Positions 25,327-34,988 of a stretch of DNA of 64,000 bases are shown here, in pieces. The stretch's first letter is position 1. Each line of letters opens with the position of its first letter. The stretch covers positions 868,001-932,000 of the forward strand of contig NZ_CP083439.1 of assembly GCF_021919125.1 (NCBI RefSeq), in the 5' to 3' direction. The position numbers and the translations under genes are program-made. The DNA comes from Clavibacter sp. A6099 (GTDB lineage: Bacteria; Actinomycetota; Actinomycetes; Actinomycetales; Microbacteriaceae). The notes beneath the pieces were generated by a model. It worked only from the letters and a program-made list of their open reading frames with translations. It had not been told where the DNA came from and searched no databases.

Positions 25327-25619
25327 TTGCTGTCATACACCAAAAGGCTGCGGGGAGGAAACTTCCATTGCCGGCACTTCGATTCCGCCGTTCGGGATAT
25401 TTAGGACGGCGATCCCGACTTCCCGAAGGTCACCATGCACGACCTCCGGCACGCGGCGGCAAGCCGGGCAGTCGCGGCAGGCGCCAATCTGAAGTCGGTG
25501 GAGCGAATGCTCGGCACGCGTCGGCCGCGATGACGCTCAACATGTACACGGACTTGTTCGACGACGACCTCGACGCCGTCGCTGCGGCTCTGATTAACTA
25601 CGCCTCGCGCGCAGTTGCG
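25327..25619 (+). pseudogene. Tyrosine integrase remnant (C-terminal part, frameshifted)
   Basis: The C-terminal catalytic part of a phage-type tyrosine recombinase can be read in two frames. The first gives LRGGNFHCRHFDSAVRDI, an in-frame TAG at 25402-25404, then PDFPKVTMHDLRHAAASRAV (the HxLR box) and ANLKSVERMLG. The second continues HASAAMTLNMYTDLFDDDLD, containing the nucleophile Tyr. Joining them needs one C restored near 25518, where GGCAC stands for an expected GGCCAC, so a single-base deletion broke the gene. The N-terminal two thirds are missing. It is adjacent to attR and the tRNA, the usual place for the integrase of such elements. Confidence 0.85.
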
Positions 25620-25647
25620 GGCAGAGCACGACGTGGTGCCGATCACG

Positions 25648-25683
25648 AAAAACGCCGATCCTCAGTGAATCACTGGGACCGGC
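25648..25683 (-). terminator. Intrinsic terminator downstream of tRNA-Phe
   Basis: Read on the minus strand, a stem with one mismatch and one bulge (arms 25670-25683 and 25654-25668) is followed by five T residues (25652-25648). It begins 3 nt after the encoded CCA. Nine bases of its first arm fall in the 63-bp repeat, so part of this terminator came in with the island. Confidence 0.78.
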
Positions 25684-25737
25684 GGGTGGTGCCTGGACGC
25701 GGCGTCGATCCGCGGACCTTTCGATTTTCAGTCGAAC
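25675..25737 (-). repeat. attR: 63-bp direct repeat inside tRNA-Phe
   Basis: Exact copy of 22853-22915. It spans the 3' part of the intact tRNA-Phe gene from the anticodon stem to 12 bp beyond CCA. The sequences diverge at once on either side of the 63 bp. Confidence 0.92.
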
Positions 25738-25762
25738 GCTCTACCAACTGAGCTACCCAGGC
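25687..25762 (-). tRNA. tRNA-Phe (GAA)
   Basis: Minus-strand cloverleaf: acceptor GCCTGGG pairs with TCCAGGC, D arm GCTCAGTTGGTAGAGC, anticodon stem TTCGA/TCGAA around loop CTGAAAA with anticodon GAA, T arm CGCGGATCGACGCCGCG, and encoded CCA. The T-loop reads GATCGAC, a slight departure from the usual TTCRA. It serves as the integration site of the neighbouring island. Confidence 0.95.
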
Positions 25763-25801
25763 GAGCGGGCGACTTGCGAGAAGACGCCCACATCGGACAG
25801 A

Positions 25802-25823
25802 AGCCCTCTCGTGAGAGAGGGCT
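25802..25823 (-). terminator. Hairpin between tRNA-Asp and tRNA-Phe
   Basis: AGCCCTCTC (25802-25810) and GAGAGGGCT (25815-25823) form a perfect 9-bp stem with a 4-nt loop; on the minus strand it is followed by TCTGT. It sits after tRNA-Asp and before tRNA-Phe, and could be a terminator or a processing signal. Confidence 0.6.
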
Positions 25824-25831
25824 CATATCCG

Positions 25832-25908
25832 TGGCGACCCTGACGGGACTTGAACCCGCGACCTCCGCCGTGACAGGGCGGCACGCTAACCAGCTGCGCT
25901 ACAGGGCC
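25832..25908 (-). tRNA. tRNA-Asp (GTC)
   Basis: Minus-strand cloverleaf with acceptor GGCCCTG/CAGGGTC, D arm GCGCAGCTGGTTAGCGT, anticodon loop CTGTCAC (anticodon GTC), T arm CGGGTTCAAGTCCCG and encoded CCA. Confidence 0.95.
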
Positions 25909-25929
25909 TTGCATGTCGATCACATTGCC

Positions 25930-26005
25930 TGGTGACCCCAACGGGATTCGAACCCGTGTTAACGCCGTGAAAGGGCGCCGTCCTAGGCCACTAAACGATG
26001 GGGCC
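25930..26005 (-). tRNA. tRNA-Glu (TTC)
   Basis: Minus-strand cloverleaf with acceptor GGCCCCA/TGGGGTC, anticodon loop CTTTCAC (anticodon TTC), T arm CGGGTTCGAATCCCG and encoded CCA. First of the Glu-Asp-Phe series. Confidence 0.95.
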
Positions 26006-26431
26006 GCTCGCCCTGGTCTCCCAGGTCTCGCAGCAACCGACACGTCAGCATAACCGCACTCCGGGCGAGGACTCAAATCGGCCGTCCCCGTGCGCACCCT
26101 CGCCCCGCGGGCATGCGGATCGGGCGGCGTGTCGCCTCCTCGTCCACGGGCTCGGGGAGCGGCTGGCGGGCGCTCGTCCTGGCCTCCTGCCAGGTTCGCG
26201 ACACGGCCAGCGCGCTGCCGCAGTCTGCCCCTTCCGCGGGGTTAGCCTTCGGTCGACCCTCCCGGGGAGGGGATCCCCGTGCTGGATCCCCGCGTCGGCG
26301 CGCTGTGCGCCGCCGGACCCCGTTGCTACTGTGAAAGCCGGTGAAGGCGTGACGGATGTGATCCGCGCTCCCCGCCGGCCCTGCAGGGAGGCGCAGCCGG
26401 CCAGCCGGGCGACACGATGATCGGGATCACC
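26006..26431. other. Intergenic region between the tRNA cluster and the M23 gene
   Basis: About 425 nt without a supported gene. It must hold the tRNA-Glu promoter on the minus strand and the promoter of the M23 hydrolase gene. Short G/C inverted repeats occur (for example CCCTCCCGGGGAGGG at 26257), but none resolves into a known riboswitch; I looked for a c-di-AMP (ydaO) element, common before wall-hydrolase genes in actinobacteria, and could not support one. Confidence 0.5.
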
Positions 26432-27727
26432 ATGCACCATGACCTCCTCCGGAGCTCGCGCGCCTCGGGCGCCCGACGATCGCGCCCGCGCGGACGCCGC
26501 AGCCTCCAGGCCATCGTCGCCATCGCCGCCGTCCTCCTCACCGGCTCGATCGCCGCGCCCGCCCACGCCGACACCTTCGCCTCCTGGGACGACGTGCAGA
26601 AGGCGCGCGGCGACGAGCAGGCGCAGCAGGCGCTCGTGCAGCGGATCAACGACGAGATCGCCTCCCTCCAGCAGAAGGTCGTCGACGCGCAGGCCCTCGT
26701 GGTCCAGCGCGGCGACGAGCACGACAAGGCCCAGCAGGATGCGGACAACAAGCACGCCGAGACCGTCCTGCTCCAGCAGAAGGTCGACGCGGCCGCGGCG
26801 AAGGCCACCAAGTCCCAGGAGCAGGCTGCCGGCCTCGCCAAGCAGCTGATGCGCTCCGGCGGCCAGAACCTCTCCGGCACCCTCCTCCTCAGCGAGGGCG
26901 ACGGCACCGACGACCTCCTCGACAAGCTCGGCACCATGAGCAAGGTCGCCGAGAAGTCCGACCAGATCTACGCCATCGCCCTCCAGGACCGCAACGCCGC
27001 CAAGTCCCTCAGCGACCAGGCCCAGGTGGCGCTCACGGAGCTCGACGCGCTGAACGCGAAGGCCGAGCAGCTGCTCGAGGAGGCCGCCCAGGCGCAGCTG
27101 GACCTCGAGCAGGCGCTCGAGGACCAGAGCGCGCAGAAGGCCGACGCCGACGCGAAGCTCTCCGTCATCACCGAGAACCGCGAGGCCACCGAGGACGACT
27201 ACCAGGCCGGCGTCCGCAAGCGGCAGGCCGACGCGGACGCGCTCGCCGCGAGCCAGGGCAGCGCGGGCGGCGACGTCTCGCCCGGCGCCATCAGCGCATC
27301 CGGCTGGACGGCGCCGCTGCCGGGAGCCGTCACGAGCAGCAAGTTCGGGTACCGCGTCCACCCGATCTACCACACCACGATCATGCACGCGGGCGAGGAC
27401 CTCGTCCGCGGATACAGCTGCGGCGAGACCCAGTACGCCGCCCACTCGGGCACCGTGGCCTTCGCGGGCCGGAACGGCGGCTACGGCAACTACATCCGCA
27501 TCGACCACGGCGGCGGCGTCGCCTCCGCCTACGGGCACATCATGGACGGCGGCACGCTCGTCCGCACCGGCCAGCAGGTCGTCGCGGGCCAGCCCATCGC
27601 CCGCACGGGCACCACGGGCGGCTCCACCGGCTGCCACCTCCACTTCGAGATCCGCATCAACGGGAACGCCGTCGACCCGGTGGCGTTCATGCACGGCCAG
27701 GGCGTCTCCATCACCAGCACGCATTGA
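26432..27727 (+). CDS. Secreted M23-family peptidase with coiled-coil domain
   Basis: A 431-aa exported wall hydrolase. A long basic N-terminus and signal peptide end near APAHA; the mature protein begins DTFASWDDVQKARGD, followed by a long coiled coil (residues ~55-265, with IASLQQKVVDAQALV and QLMRSGGQNLSGTLLLS). The C-terminal LytM/M23 domain shows FGYRVHPIYH, the zinc motif HAGED (HxxxD) and HLHFEI (HxH), so the endopeptidase site looks intact. GGGA lies 8 nt before the ATG at 26432; another ATG is at 26417. It shares its N-terminal plan with the NlpC/P60 gene that follows after 13 nt. The two probably act together in division or wall remodelling. Confidence 0.88.
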   Translation: MHHDLLRSSRASGARRSRPRGRRSLQAIVAIAAVLLTGSIAAPAHADTFASWDDVQKARGDEQAQQALVQRINDEIASLQQKVVDAQALVVQRGDEHDKAQQDADNKHAETVLLQQKVDAAAAKATKSQEQAAGLAKQLMRSGGQNLSGTLLLSEGDGTDDLLDKLGTMSKVAEKSDQIYAIALQDRNAAKSLSDQAQVALTELDALNAKAEQLLEEAAQAQLDLEQALEDQSAQKADADAKLSVITENREATEDDYQAGVRKRQADADALAASQGSAGGDVSPGAISASGWTAPLPGAVTSSKFGYRVHPIYHTTIMHAGEDLVRGYSCGETQYAAHSGTVAFAGRNGGYGNYIRIDHGGGVASAYGHIMDGGTLVRTGQQVVAGQPIARTGTTGGSTGCHLHFEIRINGNAVDPVAFMHGQGVSITSTH

Positions 27728-27740
27728 CATGAGGAACGAC

Positions 27741-29111
27741 ATGAACCACCTCCGCCCGACCACGGTCGTCATCTCCACGATCGCCGTGGGGGTGATCGCG
27801 GTGTCCAGCGGCGTCGCCGCCCAGACCGCGTTCGCCGCCACCGACTACCCCTCGTGGGCCGACGTGCAGGCGGCGAAGGCGAACCAGGCCGACACGCAGG
27901 CCGCGATCGACCGCGTGACCGAGCTGGTCACGGGGCTGCAGGAGTCCGCGGACCACTCGAACAAGGCCGCGCTGATCGCGGGCGAGAAGTACGCCGAGGC
28001 GCAGGCCGCGCGCGACGCCAAGGCCGACGAGCTCGCGCGCCTGCAGAAGAAGGCAGACGAGGCGCAGGCCACGGCCCTCACCAGCCGGATGCGCGCCGGG
28101 CTCCTCGCGAGCCACCTCGCGCGGGCGGGCGGCCAGGACATCACGGCGAGCCTCTTCGCCTCCGACGGCGACGACGCGGAGGAGCTGCTGCGCTCGCTCG
28201 GCACCATGACGAAGCTGTCCGAGAGCACCCAGTCCGTGTACCAGCAGGCCCTCGCCGACCGCAACAGCGCCGCGTCGCTGAGCCAGCAGGCGCAGGTGGC
28301 CAAGGACGACCTCGCCACGCTCGCGGACGAGGCCCAGAAGGCGCTCGACGACGCGAACTCCGCCGCCGCGACGGCGCAGGCCGCCGTCACCGAGCAGACC
28401 CGCAACAGCGACCAGCTCATCGCCCAGCTGGCGCTCCTCAAGGACTCCACCTCGGAGATCGAGGCGCAGTACATCCAGGGCATCACGCAGCCGCCCATCC
28501 CCGCAGCAGTGGCCGCACCGGCGCCGTCCTCCGGCGGATCCGGCTCGGGCGGCGGATCCTCGGCGGGGGGCTCCTCGTCCGGTGGGGGCGGATCCTCGTC
28601 CGGCGGCGGATCCAGCGCTCCCGCCCCCGTGACCCAGCAGCCGTCGCGTCCCGCGCCCGGCCCGGCTCCGGCGCCGGCCCCCGCTCCCGCGCCGGCCCCC
28701 GCTCCCGCGCCGGCTCCCGCTCCGGCGCCCTCGGGCAACGCCGCGCAGGTCGCCATCGCGTTCGCGAAGGCCCAGCTCGGCGAGTCGTACGTGCTCGGCG
28801 GCGCGGGCCCGAACGTGTGGGACTGCTCGGGTCTCGTGATGATGGCCTACCGCGCTGCGGGCATCGACGTCGGCAGCCACTCGGTGAGCAGCCAGTACAA
28901 CACCATGCAGGCGAGGGGACGCCTCGTGCCGTTCTCGCAGCGCCAGGCCGGCGACATCGTCTTCTGGAACGACGGCAGCGGCTTCTACCACGACGCCATC
29001 TCGCTCGGCGGGAACACGATCATCGCGGCGCCGAAGCCCGGCGACGTGGTGAAGATCCAGGCCCTCTGGGGTGGCAGCGACATCATGCCGTACGTCGGAC
29101 GACCCGGCTGA
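27741..29111 (+). CDS. Secreted NlpC/P60 endopeptidase with coiled-coil domain
   Basis: A 456-aa exported wall hydrolase (RipA-like plan). The signal peptide ends near QTAFA; then TDYPSWADVQAAKANQA opens a coiled-coil domain to about residue 255 that parallels the upstream M23 protein. A Gly/Ser linker and a Pro-Ala repeat (~265-335) lead to the NlpC/P60 domain with catalytic Cys about residue 362 (VWDCSGLVMMAY) and His about 417 (FYHDAISLGG). The ATG at 27741 is chosen because GAGGA lies 5 nt upstream. The gene ends in a strong hairpin shared with ppa. The enzyme should cut stem peptides between D-Glu and meso-DAP or its equivalent. Confidence 0.9.
   Translation: MNHLRPTTVVISTIAVGVIAVSSGVAAQTAFAATDYPSWADVQAAKANQADTQAAIDRVTELVTGLQESADHSNKAALIAGEKYAEAQAARDAKADELARLQKKADEAQATALTSRMRAGLLASHLARAGGQDITASLFASDGDDAEELLRSLGTMTKLSESTQSVYQQALADRNSAASLSQQAQVAKDDLATLADEAQKALDDANSAAATAQAAVTEQTRNSDQLIAQLALLKDSTSEIEAQYIQGITQPPIPAAVAAPAPSSGGSGSGGGSSAGGSSSGGGGSSSGGGSSAPAPVTQQPSRPAPGPAPAPAPAPAPAPAPAPAPAPAPSGNAAQVAIAFAKAQLGESYVLGGAGPNVWDCSGLVMMAYRAAGIDVGSHSVSSQYNTMQARGRLVPFSQRQAGDIVFWNDGSGFYHDAISLGGNTIIAAPKPGDVVKIQALWGGSDIMPYVGRPG
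28657..28730 (+). repeat. Pro-Ala linker repeat inside the NlpC/P60 gene
   Basis: A short run of GCTCCCGCGCCGGCCCCC-type units (period 12-18 nt) encoding alternating Pro-Ala, preceded by a Gly/Ser-rich stretch. Such repeats change length easily by slippage; in the protein it acts as a spacer through the wall. Confidence 0.8.
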
Positions 29112-29128
29112 TCCCGAGCCGTCACGCC

Positions 29129-29172
29129 ACGACGCCCGCCTCACCGCATCTGCTGCGGGGGGCGGGCGTCGT
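29129..29172. terminator. Strong 12-bp hairpin between NlpC/P60 and ppa
   Basis: ACGACGCCCGCC (29129-29140) pairs exactly with GGCGGGCGTCGT (29161-29172). The loop holds a second small stem, CCGCA/TGCGG. It lies between convergent genes and can work in both directions. Confidence 0.8.
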
Positions 29173-29207
29173 CGTGTCAGCCGCGCGGGCTCAGGGGATG
29201 ACGGGGA

Positions 29208-29735
29208 TCAGGCGTCCTCGTCCGGCTCGCCGCCGTGGCCGTGGCCGTCGCCCTCGGCCTGGAGCTTCTCGAAGCCGGCCTGCACGATGCGCTCGGCCTC
29301 GGCCGCGTCGCCCCAGCCCTCGGTCTTGACCCACTTGCCGGGCTCGAGGTCCTTGTAGTGCTCGAAGAAGTGCTCGATCTCGTTGCGCGTCTGCTGCGGC
29401 ACGTCGTCGATGTCCTGGATGTGCGCCCAGCGCGGGTCCTTGGCGGGCACGCCGATGACCTTGGAGTCGATGCCGGCCTCGTCGCTCATGTTGAACACGC
29501 CGACCGGGCGGATGGAGACGCCGACGCCGGGGAAGACCGGGTACTCGAGGAGCACGAGCACGTCGACGGGGTCGCCGTCGAGGCCCAGCGTGTTCTCGAA
29601 GTAGCCGTAGTCGGTGGGGTAGACGAACGACGTGAAGAGCACCCGGTCGAGGTACACGCGACCCGTCTCGTGGTCGACCTCGTACTTGTTGCGGGACCCC
29701 TTGGGGATTTCGACGACGACGTCGTAGCTGGCCAT
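29208..29735 (-). CDS. ppa: Inorganic pyrophosphatase (family I)
   Basis: A 175-aa cytoplasmic enzyme that hydrolyses pyrophosphate to phosphate, pulling biosynthetic reactions forward. Active-site regions are intact: [13 protein letters not shown], the Tyr-rich [17 protein letters not shown], the metal-binding [30 protein letters not shown] and [15 protein letters not shown]. The C-terminal tail is His/Gly/Asp-rich ([14 protein letters not shown]) and lies outside the usual fold. GAGGAG precedes the ATG at 29735. It is divergent from tilS by 54 nt. Confidence 0.95.
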   Translation of the reverse strand: MASYDVVVEIPKGSRNKYEVDHETGRVYLDRVLFTSFVYPTDYGYFENTLGLDGDPVDVLVLLEYPVFPGVGVSIRPVGVFNMSDEAGIDSKVIGVPAKDPRWAHIQDIDDVPQQTRNEIEHFFEHYKDLEPGKWVKTEGWGDAAEAERIVQAGFEKLQAEGDGHGHGGEPDEDA

Positions 29736-29789
29736 GCGCGTGCTCCTCGTGGTTCTGACGTGGGCGGATTGCTGCCATAACGTTAGTGG

Positions 29790-30815
29790 ATGCCCTCCGA
29801 GCGCCCCCGTCTCACCCCCGCCGTCGCGGACCTCAGGCGGGCGGTCCGCGAGGCGCTCGCCGGGCTCGATCCGTCCTCGTCCGGACCCGTCCTCGTCGCC
29901 CTCTCCGGGGGCGCCGACTCGCTCGCCCTGGCCGCGGCCGCCGCCTTCGAAGGGCCGCGCGCGGGCGTCGCCGCGGGTGCCGTGGTCGTCGACCACGGCC
30001 TGCAGGACGGATCAGCCGCCGTCGCCGAGCGGGCCGCCGAGGCCGCGCGCGACCTCGGACTCGCGCCGGTCGTCGTGACGCGCGTGCGGGTGGACAGGAG
30101 CGCATCCGGTCCCGAGGCCGCCGCCCGCGCCGCCCGCTACTCCGCGTTCGACGACGCGCTCCGGGACACCGGATCCCGCGCGCTGCTCCTCGCCCACACC
30201 CTCGACGACCAGGCGGAGACCGTGCTGCTCGGGCTCGCGCGGGGATCCGGCGCCGCGAGCCTGCACGGCATGGCCGCGTCGACGCCCGCGCGCGCCGCTG
30301 ACGCCGTCTACCTGCGTCCGCTGCTCGGGATCCGCGCGGCCGTCACCCGCGCCGCGTGCGCCGACCAGGGCCTCGACCCGTGGCAGGACCCGCACAACGC
30401 CGACCCCGCCTACGCCCGCGTCCGCGTCCGCCACGACGTCCTGCCCGTGCTCGAGCGCGAGCTGGGCCCCGGCATCGCCGAGGCCCTCGCGCGCACGGCC
30501 GACCAGCTGCGCGAGGACGACGACGCGCTCGAGCACTTCGCCGCCGAGATGATCGAGGAGATCGCCGACCACGCCGAGGCCGGCATCTCCCTCGAGGTCG
30601 CGTCGCTCCTGGCCGCGCCGCCCGCGCTGCGGCACCGGCTGATCCGTCTCGCGGCCCGGGAGGAGTTCGCGGCGCACCTCTCGCGGACGCACGTCCTGGA
30701 GGTCGCGCGGCTCGTCACCGACTGGCACGGGCAGGGGCCGGTCGACCTGCCGGGCGTTAGGGTCGTACGCAAGGACGGGCTCATCGTCCTCAGCGCCAGG
30801 ACGACGGAAGAGTGA
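29790..30815 (+). CDS. tilS: tRNA(Ile)-lysidine synthase
   Basis: A 341-aa enzyme that joins lysine to C34 of the CAU-anticodon tRNA-Ile using ATP. The ATP-pyrophosphatase P-loop SGGADS is at about residues 39-44; other family segments are [23 protein letters not shown] and [21 protein letters not shown], which bind ATP and tRNA. The C-terminal part is short, as in actinobacterial TilS. It is the first gene of tilS-hpt-ftsH, with hpt starting 1 nt after its stop. Confidence 0.93.
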   Translation: MPSERPRLTPAVADLRRAVREALAGLDPSSSGPVLVALSGGADSLALAAAAAFEGPRAGVAAGAVVVDHGLQDGSAAVAERAAEAARDLGLAPVVVTRVRVDRSASGPEAAARAARYSAFDDALRDTGSRALLLAHTLDDQAETVLLGLARGSGAASLHGMAASTPARAADAVYLRPLLGIRAAVTRAACADQGLDPWQDPHNADPAYARVRVRHDVLPVLERELGPGIAEALARTADQLREDDDALEHFAAEMIEEIADHAEAGISLEVASLLAAPPALRHRLIRLAAREEFAAHLSRTHVLEVARLVTDWHGQGPVDLPGVRVVRKDGLIVLSARTTEE

Positions 30816-30816
30816 C

Positions 30817-31368
30817 ATGAGATCCACCGACATCGCCGACGACCTGACCGAGGTCCTCCACACCGAGGAGGAGATCCACGGCCGCATCGCCGAGATGTGC
30901 CGCGAGATCGAGCGCGACAACCCGGGGGAGGAGCTGCTCCTCGTGGGCGTGCTGAAGGGCGCGGTCATGGTCATGGCCGACCTCGCGCGCGAGCTCGAGC
31001 TGCCGATCCACATGGACTGGATGGCGGTCAGCTCCTACGGCTCCGGCACCAAGTCGAGCGGCGTCGTCCGCATCCTCAAGGACCTCGACGCCGACCTCAC
31101 CGGCCGGCGCGTGCTCATCGTCGAGGACATCATCGACTCCGGGCTCACGCTCTCCTGGCTGCTGGCCAACCTGCGCTCGCGCGGCGCGGCGAGCGTCGAG
31201 GTGTGCGCCCTGCTGCGCAAGCCCGAGGCCGCGAAGATCGCGGTCGACGTGAAGTACGTGGGCTTCGAGATCCCGGACGACTTCGTGGTCGGCTACGGCC
31301 TCGACTTCGCCGAGCGCTACCGCAACCTCCGCGACGTGGCGATCCTCGCGCCGCACGTCTACAGCTGA
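30817..31368 (+). CDS. hpt: Hypoxanthine phosphoribosyltransferase
   Basis: A 183-aa purine-salvage enzyme converting hypoxanthine or guanine plus PRPP to IMP or GMP. The PRPP-binding motif is [19 protein letters not shown] (residues ~93-111); the flexible loop [14 protein letters not shown] and the base-binding [18 protein letters not shown] segment are also present. The ATG follows the tilS stop almost directly, so they are co-transcribed, as in many Gram-positive bacteria. Confidence 0.95.
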   Translation: MRSTDIADDLTEVLHTEEEIHGRIAEMCREIERDNPGEELLLVGVLKGAVMVMADLARELELPIHMDWMAVSSYGSGTKSSGVVRILKDLDADLTGRRVLIVEDIIDSGLTLSWLLANLRSRGAASVEVCALLRKPEAAKIAVDVKYVGFEIPDDFVVGYGLDFAERYRNLRDVAILAPHVYS

Positions 31369-31525
31369 GGCGCCCCGCTCCTCTTACCCGCCTCCATGCC
31401 GGCGCACGTTCGGCTGGCGGCGAACACCGCGGCCACGCTCAGACGGCCGCTTGTATCCTCGAGACATCTCGTCGCCGTACGGCGCGGCACGGGCAGAAAG
31501 GTGTCGGGCCCGCGCCCCTACGCTC

Positions 31526-33526
<2,001 letters not shown>

Positions 33527-33530
33527 TCCG

Positions 33531-34115
33531 GTGGGCGTCGACCGGGCGCGCATCGAGGCGGCCGTGGCCGAGCTGATCCTGGCCATCGGCGAGGATCCGG
33601 GCCGGGAGGGCCTCGCGACCACCCCGGCGCGGGTGGCCGAGGCGTACGGCGAGTTCTTCTCGGGGGTCGGCGCGGATCCGCTCCGGCACCTGCGCGAGAC
33701 GTTCCCGCTGCCGGAGACGGATGCGGCGCCGCAGCCCGTCATCGTGACGGGCATCGCGTTCCGCTCCATCTGCGAGCACCACCTGCTGCCGTTCACGGGC
33801 GTCGCGCACCTGGCGTACGTGCCGGGGGAGCGGATCGTCGGGCTCGGCCGCCTGCCGCGCGTCGTCGACGACCTCGCGTCGCGCCCGCAGATGCAGGAGC
33901 GGCTGGGCGAGCAGATCGCTGAGGCGCTCGAGCACGGTCTCGGGGCGCGCGGCGTGGCCGTGATCCTCGACGCGACGCACGGCTGCGTCACCGCGCGTGG
34001 CACCCGGCAGGCCGGAAGCACGACGATCACCATCGCAGCGCGCGGATCCCTCGCCGAGCCCGCGGCGCGCGCCGAGGTGCTCGCGCTGCTCCCCACCGCG
34101 GCAGGGCGGACGTGA
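33531..34115 (+). CDS. folE: GTP cyclohydrolase I
   Basis: A 194-aa enzyme making 7,8-dihydroneopterin triphosphate from GTP, the first step of folate synthesis. The zinc-site residues are in RSICEHHLLPF and HGCVTARGTRQAGSTTIT; IGEDPGREGLATTPARVAEAY is the typical N-terminal motif. The GTG start follows the ftsH stop by 4 nt. Its own stop overlaps folP by GTGA. It is the first of the fol genes in this operon. Confidence 0.95.
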   Translation: MGVDRARIEAAVAELILAIGEDPGREGLATTPARVAEAYGEFFSGVGADPLRHLRETFPLPETDAAPQPVIVTGIAFRSICEHHLLPFTGVAHLAYVPGERIVGLGRLPRVVDDLASRPQMQERLGEQIAEALEHGLGARGVAVILDATHGCVTARGTRQAGSTTITIAARGSLAEPAARAEVLALLPTAAGRT

Positions 34116-34984
34116 CCGTGGCCGCGCCGCGCACGCTCGTGATGGGGATCCTCAACGCGACCCCCGACTCCTTCAGCGACGGCGGCCGCCACCTCGCCCT
34201 GGACGACGCGCTCGCGCACGCGCGGCGGATGGTCGCCGCGGGCGCCGACCTCGTGGACATCGGCGGGGAGTCCACCCGGCCGGGCGCCCAGCGCGTCGAC
34301 GCGGAGGAGGAGCTGGCGCGCGTGCTGCCCGTGGTCCAGGAGCTCGCCGCGGAGGGGATCGCCGTGAGCGTCGACACCATGCGCGCCGCGACCGCGGAGG
34401 CCTGCATCGGCGCGGGGGCGCGCGTCGTCAACGACGTCTCGGGGGGCCTCGCGGATCCGCGCATGGCCGCGGTCGTCGCCGGCGCCGACGTGGACTACGT
34501 GGCGATGCACTGGCGCGGGCACAGCGACACGATGGCCGCGCGCGCGACCTACGCCGACACGGTCTCCGAGGTGCGCGACGAGCTGCTCGCGCGGATCGAT
34601 GCGCTCGTGGCCGCGGGGCTGGATCCCGCCCGCATCGCCATCGACCCCGGCCTCGGGTTCGCCAAGGACGCGGCGCACGACTGGCAGCTCCTCGGATGCC
34701 TCGACGCGTTCACGGGCCTCGGCCACCGCGTGCTCGTGGGCGCCTCCCGCAAGCGCTTCCTCGGCCGGCTGCTGCCGGAGGGCGCGGGCGTCGAGGACCG
34801 CGACGTGCCGACCGCGGTCGTCAGCGCCCTGTCCGCGCGGGCCGGGGCATGGGCCGTGCGCGTGCACGACGTCGCCTCCACCCGCGCCGCGCTCGCGGTC
34901 GAGGCCGCGTGGGCGCGCGGCCGTGCCGAGGCGCTCGACGCCGGATCCGCCGGGTGGTCCGCCGCCGCCGGTCTGTCAGAGTAG
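34112..34984 (+). CDS. folP: Dihydropteroate synthase
   Basis: A 290-aa TIM-barrel enzyme condensing dihydropterin pyrophosphate with p-aminobenzoate; the sulfonamide target. Seen: GILNATPDSFSDGG, LVDIGGESTRPGA, VNDVSGGLADPRM, DPGLGFAKDAAHDWQLL and LVGASRKRFLG, all family signatures. GTGA overlap with folE. The next gene is not a fol gene but a DUF3592-like membrane protein, after which folB-folK resumes. Confidence 0.95.
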   Translation: MTVAAPRTLVMGILNATPDSFSDGGRHLALDDALAHARRMVAAGADLVDIGGESTRPGAQRVDAEEELARVLPVVQELAAEGIAVSVDTMRAATAEACIGAGARVVNDVSGGLADPRMAAVVAGADVDYVAMHWRGHSDTMAARATYADTVSEVRDELLARIDALVAAGLDPARIAIDPGLGFAKDAAHDWQLLGCLDAFTGLGHRVLVGASRKRFLGRLLPEGAGVEDRDVPTAVVSALSARAGAWAVRVHDVASTRAALAVEAAWARGRAEALDAGSAGWSAAAGLSE

Positions 34985-34988
34985 GAGC

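Larger units (their letters stand above)
22853..25737. mobile_element. Small integrative element in the 3' end of tRNA-Phe
   Basis: Bounded by a perfect 63-bp direct repeat (22853-22915 and 25675-25737) that is part of the tRNA-Phe gene. Inside are a membrane-GAF gene, a Panacea-domain gene, a one-helix membrane protein gene and a decayed tyrosine-integrase gene next to the tRNA end. Base composition is clearly less GC-rich than the flanks, with more A/T in third positions. Length is about 2.9 kb. The integrase remnant means it is no longer self-mobile. Interpretation as an integrated element follows the known behaviour of tyrosine integrases at tRNA 3' ends. Confidence 0.88.

Noticed and set aside
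26006-26431. c-di-AMP (ydaO) riboswitch before the M23 gene
   Set aside because: This riboswitch is common before wall-hydrolase genes in actinobacteria, but I could not align its conserved core to the region. A covariance search would settle it.
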